Part shown: one piece after another, positions 1 to 4,438 of the stretch
Position numbering within the stretch: position 1 is the first letter of the stretch
Layout: each line of letters starts with the position of its first letter
DNA from: Actinomycetes bacterium
GTDB taxonomy: Bacteria > Actinomycetota > Acidimicrobiia > Acidimicrobiales > Palsa-688
Reading direction: 5' to 3'
Length of the DNA stretch: 5,098 bases
Assembly (NCBI GenBank): GCA_021827225.1
Contig: JAKAXG010000385.1
Location: 1 to 5,098, forward strand
Translations under genes and position numbers: made by a program
The notes under the pieces: model-generated
What the model saw: only the letters and a program-made list of their open reading frames with translations
Told to the model about the DNA's origin: nothing
Databases searched by the model: none

Positions 1-18
1 TCGGGGACCGTTCCCCGG
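1..18. terminator. GC hairpin at window edge, possible terminator of an upstream gene
   Basis: The first 18 bases fold as a perfect stem CGGGGA (2-7) / TCCCCG (12-17) around the loop CCGT, with a further T1-G18 wobble pair. No T-tract follows. It sits just before the amine oxidase gene, so it may end a gene lying left of the window or be part of a short leader. The window edge prevents a decision. Confidence 0.35.
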
Positions 19-24
19 TAGCTT
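19..24 (+). promoter_or_regulatory. Possible -10 box (TAGCTT) for the amine oxidase gene
   Basis: TAGCTT fits the actinobacterial -10 pattern TANNNT and ends 9 bases before the GTG start at 34. Transcription would then begin at about 31, giving an almost leaderless message. This agrees with the lack of any Shine-Dalgarno sequence before the GTG. The matching -35 region would lie outside the window. Short TANNNT matches occur by chance, so this is weak. Confidence 0.25.
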
Positions 25-33
25 TGGCTTCCT

Positions 34-1134
34 GTGTCCAGCCCCAGTAGCGAGAATCCGGCCCGCCACGCCGATGTGATCGTGGTCGGAGCCGGGGTGT
101 CCGGGCTCGTCGCGGCTACGGCACTGCACCAGGCCGGCGTCGAGGTGGCCTGCGTCGAAGCCCGGGACAGGGTGGGCGGCCGCACGCTCAGCGCCTGCGG
201 CTGGGTAGACCTCGGAGCGACATGGTTCTGGGACGGGGAGGCGGCGATCGCCGAGACGGTGGAATCCCTCGGCCTGGCCACCTACCGGCAGGCCATCGGG
301 GGTGACGCCCTGTTCGAGCAGCCGGACGGCACCTCGGTACGCCTTGCCGGGAACCCGATCGACGCTCCGGCGTGGCGCCTGGCGGGCGGGATGCAGGCGG
401 TGCCGATCGAGCTCGCCCGCCGCCTGCCTGAGGGAGCGGTGGTGACGGGGGCGCCGGTCGAGTCGGTTGCCTTCGCTGCCAGCGGACCGGCGCAGGTCGC
501 GACCGCCGTCGGGGCCCTCACCGCGAGGATGGTGGTGCTGGCCGTCCCGCCCAGGCTGGCGGTCGGGTCCATCGGGTTCACCCCCCGGCTACCTGCGGAT
601 CTGATCGATGCAGCAACCGGTGTGCACACCTGGATGAGCGACACGGTCAAGGCTGTGGCCTGCTTCGCGGAGCCGTTCTGGCGCAGGAGTGGCCTGGCGG
701 GGGCCGGGATCAGCCATGCCGGGCCGTTCTCCGAGTTCCACGACCACAGCGGTCCGGAGCCAGACCAGGCCGCGCTCTTCGGCTTCGCTCCGGCCGTGCC
801 GATGGGGAAGGCGCCGTCGGAGAGCGGCATCGCCGAGCGTTTCATCGATCAGGTCGCCCGCCTGTGGGGGCCGCAGGGCCGCCAGCCGTCCTCCGTGCGG
901 ATCGTCGATTGGAGCCGGGAGCGATTCACGGCGATCCCCGGCCCGGCGGCGTCCCCGGCGTCCCGGTACTACGGAGACCCGGTGCTGCGGATGCCGTACA
1001 TGGACGGCCGGCTGGTGTTCGCGTCCACCGAGACGGCGCACGCGTTCGGAGGCCACGTCGAGGGCGCGGTGCTGGCCGGCCGCCGTGCCGCCGCCCAGGC
1101 CCTCGATCTCCTCGGCCGACCCGCAGAGCGCTAG
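34..1134 (+). CDS. Flavin-dependent amine oxidase family protein (FAD/NAD(P)-binding), compact
   Basis: A 366-residue FAD enzyme related to monoamine oxidases, which oxidise amines to imines and pass electrons to oxygen or another acceptor. Seen: the N-terminal dinucleotide-binding motif GAGVSG (19-24), with E42 placed to bind the adenosine ribose; the flavin motif RVGGR (46-50); VDLGATW (58-64); K206 in TVKAVACF-EPFW, aligning with the Lys that contacts flavin N5 in MAO (Lys305 of MAO-A); and the C-terminal FAD signature FASTETAHAFGGHVEGAVLAG (329-349). No signal peptide or C-terminal membrane helix is visible, so it is probably cytosolic. At 366 residues it is shorter than usual (about 430-520), the reduction falling in the substrate domain. 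H341 replaces the second aromatic-cage Tyr (Tyr444 of MAO-A). GTG at 34 is the first possible start, because TAG at 19-21 closes the frame upstream. Substrate unknown; family confident. Confidence 0.9.
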   Translation: MSSPSSENPARHADVIVVGAGVSGLVAATALHQAGVEVACVEARDRVGGRTLSACGWVDLGATWFWDGEAAIAETVESLGLATYRQAIGGDALFEQPDGTSVRLAGNPIDAPAWRLAGGMQAVPIELARRLPEGAVVTGAPVESVAFAASGPAQVATAVGALTARMVVLAVPPRLAVGSIGFTPRLPADLIDAATGVHTWMSDTVKAVACFAEPFWRRSGLAGAGISHAGPFSEFHDHSGPEPDQAALFGFAPAVPMGKAPSESGIAERFIDQVARLWGPQGRQPSSVRIVDWSRERFTAIPGPAASPASRYYGDPVLRMPYMDGRLVFASTETAHAFGGHVEGAVLAGRRAAAQALDLLGRPAER

Positions 1135-1167
1135 GACACCGGTTCCCGAGGCAGAGATCCGGGCATC

Positions 1168-1184
1168 GACACGCCGGGTGTGTC
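1168..1184. terminator. Weak hairpin downstream of the amine oxidase gene
   Basis: GACAC (1168-1172) can pair with GTGTC (1180-1184) around a 7-base loop, 33 bases after the stop codon. There is no T-tract, although an A-rich stretch (GGAAAGAAAATGG) follows. The 165 bases between the stop at 1134 and the next start at 1300 hold no credible gene: third codon positions there are not G/C-biased in any plus-strand frame. A TATCAT at 1234-1239 could be a -10 box for the next gene, but no -35 partner is recognisable. Confidence 0.22.
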
Positions 1185-1299
1185 TCGGAAAGAAAATGGA
1201 GATAAATGCTCGGCTGGGCCGGTGGCGTACCTATATCATCCGTGCGGGGAGGGGCGTGCCTCTGAACCGGCGGAGGATCCCCGGGGGCACGCCACAGCG

Positions 1300-1533
1300 A
1301 TGGAGAGCGAAGATCAGCCAGTCGCAGGCCAGGGACGTTCACCAGCGGGCGAAGCCGAGGAGGACCGGCGAGCCGTTCTGGCCCAGCTGTCCCATCTGGA
1401 CGAGCTGACACCGGCGGATGAGGAGGAGATCGACCGGTTCCGAAGCTTCACCGCGGCTCCGGTCCGCTCCGGTACCGGCCTCGGCCGGATGGTCGGTCAG
1501 TTCCGGCTGGGACATCGCCGGATAGCTTCCTGA
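1300..1533 (+). CDS. Small hypothetical protein, 77 residues, acidic with a basic tail
   Basis: I do not recognise this protein. Residues 1-22 are polar and acidic (ESED, EAEED) and probably disordered. Residues 21-50 look helical and amphipathic, with the acidic cluster ADEEEIDRFRSF (39-50). The C-terminus is Gly/Arg-rich and basic (GLGRMVGQFRLGHRR, 60-74). There is no Cys, no membrane segment and no signal peptide. The reading frame also opens at GTG 1180 and GTG 1222, but the codons before ATG 1300 lack the G/C third-position bias seen from about 1370 onward, so I start at ATG 1300. GGAGGA at 1272-1277 is too far away (22 bases) to be a normal ribosome site, leaving the start uncertain. 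Support for a real gene is codon bias in the second half and a strong hairpin 5 bases after the stop. Confidence 0.5.
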   Translation: MESEDQPVAGQGRSPAGEAEEDRRAVLAQLSHLDELTPADEEEIDRFRSFTAAPVRSGTGLGRMVGQFRLGHRRIAS

Positions 1534-1538
1534 CCCAG

Positions 1539-1559
1539 GGGGCCGGGCCGCCCGGTCCC
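1539..1559. terminator. Strong GC hairpin after the 77-residue ORF, probable terminator
   Basis: GGGGCCGGG (1539-1547) pairs with CCCGGTCCC (1551-1559) over nine positions including one G-U pair, with a 3-base loop CCG. It begins 5 bases after the TGA of the preceding ORF. There is no T-tract, as is common for hairpin terminators in high-GC actinobacteria. Its position supports the 77-residue ORF being an expressed gene and insulates the next gene. Confidence 0.55.
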
Positions 1560-1568
1560 GCTACAGCG
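1559..1568. repeat. Inverted 10-mer, left copy (CGCTACAGCG)
   Basis: CGCTACAGCG is the exact reverse complement of CGCTGTAGCG at 1672-1681, 103 bases away. Each copy is itself a near-palindrome, CGCT-NN-AGCG, the shape of a binding site for a small dimeric regulator. A third partial copy, the 7-base core CTGTAGC, lies at 1659-1665. A regulatory role is inference. Confidence 0.4.
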
Positions 1569-1671
1569 CGTCACGGCTATCCGCTGCGAGGAACCGGGCC
1601 CGCGCACCTGTTTCCGATTTTTCCTGCTCCTGCCGGGGCCGGGCCCACCCGTTCCTGCCTGTAGCCGGCAC

Positions 1672-1681
1672 CGCTGTAGCG
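1672..1681. repeat. Inverted 10-mer, right copy (CGCTGTAGCG), overlapping a -10 box
   Basis: This is the exact reverse complement of 1559-1568 and overlaps five of the six bases of the TAGCGT -10 candidate at 1677-1682. A protein bound here would block RNA polymerase at the promoter of the 65-residue gene, so an operator is a reasonable guess. Chance occurrence in GC-rich DNA is the alternative. Confidence 0.4.
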
Positions 1682-1682
1682 T
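1677..1682 (+). promoter_or_regulatory. -10 box (TAGCGT) placed for a leaderless transcript of the 65-residue gene
   Basis: TAGCGT matches TANNNT, and its last T is 7 bases before the A of the ATG at 1689, the spacing expected if transcription starts on the start codon itself. The six bases between are all C, so there is no ribosome site, which fits leaderless translation as is common in actinobacteria. No clear -35 box is seen; TTCCTG at 1652-1657 is a poor candidate with a 19-base spacer. Confidence 0.45.
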
Positions 1683-1688
1683 CCCCCC

Positions 1689-1886
1689 ATGGCCGACACG
1701 CCTGCCGTGACGATGATCGACATCGCGGATGGGACCCTCCACCGCTGCGGTGAGACCCACATGATCACCTCGTGCGGGCTGAAGCTGAGGGCCGTGACGG
1801 TGGGGCCCACCCGGGCCGTCGTCCACTGGACGAAGCAGCTGTGCCCGGAGTGCTTCGACGGGCCGCTCAACCTGTACGAGATGTGA
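1689..1886 (+). CDS. Small Cys/His-rich protein, 65 residues, probable zinc-binding
   Basis: I do not recognise a named family, although short proteins of this style (an HxC near the N-terminus, a central Cys, then CPxC) are familiar in actinobacteria. Four Cys are present: C20 in HRC, C29 in TSCG, and C52 and C55 in CPEC. H18, H24 and H46 are further possible ligands. The spacing resembles a small treble-clef or zinc-ribbon fold with C20/C29 and C52/C55 as the metal knuckles, but this is inference. There is no signal peptide or membrane segment. Codons are strongly G/C-biased at position three throughout, so it is coding. ATG 1689 is chosen because of the leaderless -10 box; ATG at 1713 (M9) is an alternative with no better ribosome site. 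It ends in tandem stops, TGA TGA (1884-1889). It stands alone, convergent with the acetyltransferase gene. Confidence 0.75.
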   Translation: MADTPAVTMIDIADGTLHRCGETHMITSCGLKLRAVTVGPTRAVVHWTKQLCPECFDGPLNLYEM

Positions 1887-1903
1887 TGACCTCCACCTCC
1901 TCC

Positions 1904-1951
1904 GGCCGCCGAACCGCCCGCTGACAGCTCCTGTCGTTCTCGACGGCGGCC
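1904..1951. terminator. Nested inverted repeat between convergent genes, probable bidirectional terminator
   Basis: GGCCGCCG (1904-1911) is perfectly complementary to CGGCGGCC (1944-1951). Within the 32-base interval lies a second hairpin, GACAG (1923-1927) / CTGTC (1931-1935), with a 3-base loop. The structure fills most of the 66 bases between the stop codons of two convergent genes. As an inverted repeat it works on either strand, so it can end both transcripts. No T-tract is present. Confidence 0.55.
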
Positions 1952-1952
1952 T

Positions 1953-2471
1953 TCAGCGGAGCGAGCGGGCATAGCGGATCTCGTCGACCTCGATGCCCTG
2001 CATCTCCTGCAACCTGCGCTGCCCGTCTGGTCGCCACCCGTCGATGTCATAGAAGCGTTCGGCCCGAGCGTTTCCGACGAGGACCCACAGGACCCCCTCG
2101 GCGTGCCCGCGGTGGACCAGCTCCTGTCTTGCTCCCTGGATCAGCAGCCGCCCCACCCCGACCTGCCAGTAGTCGGGGTGAACATAGATGGCGTACAGCT
2201 CACCAGCGGTGGACTTATCGGGATCTCGGCAAGGGCCGACGGTCGCGAAGCCGCAGATGCGCCCGTCCTCGACCGCCAAGGTCGTGCGCGGCCGGTCAGC
2301 ACCGCTGTCGGCGAACGTGTATCGCCCGGCGCGCTCGTCGGGATCCAAGGCGTCGAGGTAGCTATCGGGCAGCAGACCCCGGTAGGCAACCTGCCAGGAC
2401 CGGGTGTGCACCCGAGCGACCTCATGCTCGTCACCTGGTGCGGCCGGGCGCAGAAGCACGACGAGCAGCAT
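1953..2471 (-). CDS. GNAT family N-acetyltransferase
   Basis: A 172-residue single-domain acetyltransferase that would move an acetyl group from acetyl-CoA to an amine of a small molecule or protein. Seen: the opening strand LLRPAAPGDEHEVARVHTRSW (6-26), typical of this GNAT subgroup, followed by AYRGLLPDSYLDAL (29-42); the acetyl-CoA-binding core ELYAIYVHPDYWQVGVGRLL (91-110), where VGVGR is the pyrophosphate loop; and NARAERFYDIDGW (134-146), the conserved motif-B region. The loop reads W-Q-V-G-V-G, so its first position is Trp rather than the consensus Gln/Arg. The frame stays open upstream to 2657, but that extension overlaps the ligase start and looks non-coding (Pro/Arg/Gly-rich). I start at ATG 2471, preceded by CCGGGG; GTG at 2459 is an alternative. 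Substrate cannot be told. It is divergent from the ligase gene and shows no functional link to it. Confidence 0.88.
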   Translation of the reverse strand: MLLVVLLRPAAPGDEHEVARVHTRSWQVAYRGLLPDSYLDALDPDERAGRYTFADSGADRPRTTLAVEDGRICGFATVGPCRDPDKSTAGELYAIYVHPDYWQVGVGRLLIQGARQELVHRGHAEGVLWVLVGNARAERFYDIDGWRPDGQRRLQEMQGIEVDEIRYARSLR

Positions 2472-2522
2472 CCCCGGAAGCGGTGTGGTCTGCAAGCGGA
2501 TTTTCCGATCTCCCCGGCCCCT

Positions 2523-2534
2523 CCGCGCCCGCGG
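2523..2534. promoter_or_regulatory. Near-palindrome CCGCG-CC-CGCGG in the divergent promoter region
   Basis: CCGCG (2523-2527) and CGCGG (2530-2534) form perfect half-sites with a 2-base centre, in the 148 bases between the divergent acetyltransferase and ligase starts. CCCC (2518-2521) and a GGGGGGG run (2539-2545) extend the symmetry imperfectly. It could be an operator serving one or both genes. In DNA this rich in G and C, short palindromes also arise by chance. No convincing promoter for the minus-strand gene was seen here. Confidence 0.25.
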
Positions 2535-2571
2535 CGTCGGGGGGGCACCGGTGGAAGGTCCCGGGCGTGGA

Positions 2572-2577
2572 TAGCGT
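2572..2577 (+). promoter_or_regulatory. Possible -10 box (TAGCGT) of the acyl-CoA synthetase gene
   Basis: TAGCGT has the same six bases as the -10 candidate upstream of the 65-residue gene. It would start transcription near 2584, giving a leader of about 36 bases that contains the ribosome site. The -35 position (about 2549-2554, CGGTGG) does not match TTGACA, so the call rests on the -10 box and spacing only. Confidence 0.3.
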
Positions 2578-2601
2578 GGTCGACACCCCGCACACAGGCC
2601 T

Positions 2602-2610
2602 AGAGGAGGA
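2602..2610 (+). promoter_or_regulatory. Ribosome binding site deciding the GTG start at 2620
   Basis: AGAGGAGGA (2602-2610) is a strong Shine-Dalgarno sequence ending 9 bases before GTG 2620. The in-frame ATG at 2632 would be 21 bases away, too far, so the GTG is the likely start. Confidence 0.75.
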
Positions 2611-2619
2611 CCCAGCGCC

Positions 2620-4245
2620 GTGCAGTCAACCATGCAGGACGTTCCCCTGACCGTCACGTCTCTGTTCCGTCACGGTGCCCGGGTGCACCGGCGGTCCAGG
2701 GTGCTCACCTTCGAGGGGTCCGGCATCAGGGAGGCCACCTTCGCCGAGGTGGCGCAGCGCGCGGAGCGCCTGGCCGCGGCCCTCACCCGGCTGGGTGTGG
2801 GGGCCGGCGACGTGGTCGGCACCTTCATGTGGAACAACCAGGAGCACCTGGAGGCCTACTTCGCCGTGCCCTGTGCCGGCGCCGTGCTGCACACCATAAA
2901 CCTGCGCCTGTTCCCACAGCAGTTGACCCACATCGTCAACCAGGCGCGGGACAAGGTGGTGCTGGTCAACTCCAGCGTCATGGCGCTACTGGCCCGGGTG
3001 GTGACCGAGCTGCGCACCGTCGAGCATTTCGTCCTGGTCGACGACGGCCCGGTGGACGAGCAGATCCTGGCCCAGTTCCCGTCGGTCAAGCGATACGAGG
3101 ATCTCCTCGACGCCGAGCAGCCCGGCATCGAGTGGCCCGACCTGGACGAGCGGGCGGCCGCGGCGATGTGCTACACCAGCGGCACCACTGGCGACCCCAA
3201 GGGGGTGGTCTACAGCCACCGCTCCACCTACCTGCACGCCTTCGCCTACAACAACGCCTCCGACATCACCATCAGCGAGCGGGACCGGGCGGTGATCATC
3301 GTGCCCATGTTCCACGTCAACGCCTGGGGCTGGCCCTACGTCGGGTGGATGTGCGGAGCCGATCTGGTGATGCCCGGCCGGTTCCTCCAGGGCGAGCCGC
3401 TGGTGAAGCTGTTCGAGGCCACCAGGGCCACCGTATCGGCCGGGGTGCCGACCATCTGGAACGAGGTACTGCGGTACCTCGAGGCCCACCCCGGCCACGA
3501 TGTCTCCTCCCTGCGGGGGCTCATATCCGGGGGGTCAGCCCTGCCCGGTGCGATCGTCGACGGCTTCGACAAGCTCGGGATCCGGATGCTCCAGGGCTGG
3601 GGGATGACCGAGACCAGCCCGGTGTGCACCGTCAGCGAGCCGCCCGGCGACGCCGACCCGTGGGACCGCCGCTGGCGGCTGCGGACCGGTCGGGTGCTGC
3701 CAGGAGTGGAAATCCGCATCGTCACCTCCGACGGCGAGGAGGCACCCTGGGACGGTCAGACCACCGGCGAGGTGGAGGTCCGGGGACCGTGGATCACCGG
3801 GGGCTACTTCATGGATCCGGCCCCGGACAAATTCCACGACGGGTGGTTGCGCACCGGCGACATCGGATACATCGACGACTACGGCTTCCTGCAGATCACC
3901 GACCGGCTGAAAGACGTCATCAAATCAGGGGGTGAGTGGATCTCGTCGTTGGAGCTCGAGGACGCCATCATGGCCCATCCGGCCGTCGCCGAGGCGGCGG
4001 TGGTGGGGGTGGGCGACGAGAAGTGGGGCGAGCGCCCCCTGGCCGTGGTCGTGGTCAAGGAAGGCGAGCAGGTCAGCGCCGAGCAGCTGCGGGCCTTCCT
4101 CGAGGGCCGGGTCGCCAGGTGGTGGATCCCAGAGCGGTGGTCGTTCGTGGACTCGGTGCCGAAGACCTCGGTCGGCAAGTTCGACAAGAAGGTCCTGCGG
4201 GCCCAGGAGGCGACGGGCGACCTGGGCGTCGAGCACCTCGGCTGA
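2620..4245 (+). CDS. Acyl-CoA synthetase (ANL superfamily, medium/long-chain fatty-acid-CoA ligase type)
   Basis: A complete 541-residue cytosolic enzyme that activates a carboxylic acid with ATP to an acyl-adenylate and then to the CoA thioester, the entry step of beta-oxidation. Seen in order: the phosphate-binding loop YTSGTTGDPKG (185-195); PMFHVNAWGWPY of the acyl-binding region; GWGMTETSP (326-334); GWLRTGD (408-414), with D414 for the ribose hydroxyls; the hinge and A8 motif DRLKDVIKSGGEWISS (428-443); and PKTSVGKFDKK (514-524), with K520 as the adenylation lysine. No key residue is missing and the length is normal. GGEWISS and the MFHVNAWG region match the AlkK/medium-chain ligase group, which also contains the DMSP-pathway ligase DmdB; the substrate cannot be read from sequence. 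It starts with GTG, fixed by AGAGGAGGA upstream. A crotonase-family gene follows on the same strand after 193 bases, suggesting a shared degradation route. Confidence 0.96.
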   Translation: MQSTMQDVPLTVTSLFRHGARVHRRSRVLTFEGSGIREATFAEVAQRAERLAAALTRLGVGAGDVVGTFMWNNQEHLEAYFAVPCAGAVLHTINLRLFPQQLTHIVNQARDKVVLVNSSVMALLARVVTELRTVEHFVLVDDGPVDEQILAQFPSVKRYEDLLDAEQPGIEWPDLDERAAAAMCYTSGTTGDPKGVVYSHRSTYLHAFAYNNASDITISERDRAVIIVPMFHVNAWGWPYVGWMCGADLVMPGRFLQGEPLVKLFEATRATVSAGVPTIWNEVLRYLEAHPGHDVSSLRGLISGGSALPGAIVDGFDKLGIRMLQGWGMTETSPVCTVSEPPGDADPWDRRWRLRTGRVLPGVEIRIVTSDGEEAPWDGQTTGEVEVRGPWITGGYFMDPAPDKFHDGWLRTGDIGYIDDYGFLQITDRLKDVIKSGGEWISSLELEDAIMAHPAVAEAAVVGVGDEKWGERPLAVVVVKEGEQVSAEQLRAFLEGRVARWWIPERWSFVDSVPKTSVGKFDKKVLRAQEATGDLGVEHLG

Positions 4246-4264
4246 TTCCACCACGGCTGCCCGC

Positions 4265-4295
4265 GCCGCCCCCTGCCGGACGGGATCAGGGCGGC
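4265..4295. terminator. GC hairpin after the acyl-CoA synthetase gene
   Basis: GCCGCCC (4265-4271) pairs perfectly with GGGCGGC (4289-4295). The stem gains two more pairs, TG (4274-4275) with CA (4287-4288), if the CC between is bulged, leaving an 11-base loop. It starts 19 bases after the stop and has no T-tract. If it terminates, the crotonase gene needs its own promoter; if it is leaky, it would lower expression of that gene relative to the ligase. Confidence 0.5.
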
Positions 4296-4438
4296 CAGGG
4301 CCAGGTCTGTCTGCTCGCTCACGTAGGTGGAGGGATCCGGACGCCAGTTCGACACCGACGGAGACCAACCGCAAAGATCCACACCCGAACCATCGACGAG
4401 GTGCCACCGAGTCGACGCCTCCATCCCAAGGACTTGAC
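4296..4438. other. Leader region of the crotonase gene, no promoter recognised
   Basis: These 143 bases contain no credible gene. The only TA dinucleotide is in CGTAGG near 4324 and does not fit TANNNT, so no normal -10 box is visible. TTCGAC (4348-4353) followed after 19 bases by AAAGAT (4373-4378) is a poor match. AAGGA at 4428-4432, six bases before ATG 4439, is a usable ribosome site. Expression may come by read-through from the ligase gene or from a promoter of unrecognised type. Confidence 0.4.

Noticed and set aside
1196..1408. 70-codon plus-strand frame starting at ATG 1196, including a GTG at 1256 preceded by GGGGAGGGG
   Set aside because: Although the ribosome-site-like purines are attractive, the product is Arg/Pro/Trp-rich and low in coding bias, and it competes with the better-supported frame from ATG 1300 that ends at a hairpin.
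926..1411. Minus-strand ORF (161 codons) across the end of the amine oxidase gene
   Set aside because: Composition is that of a high-GC shadow frame, and it overlaps the conserved FAD-binding C-terminus on the other strand.
2472..2657. 62-residue N-terminal extension of the GNAT protein
   Set aside because: The extension is Pro/Arg/Gly-rich, overlaps the ligase start and its ribosome site, and the GNAT fold begins normally just after ATG 2471.
2829..3935. 368-codon plus-strand ORF inside the acyl-CoA synthetase gene
   Set aside because: It is the +1 shadow frame of the ligase, Arg/Gly/Pro/His-rich with no domain. The ligase frame has every ANL motif intact, so this is not a frameshift or overlapping gene.
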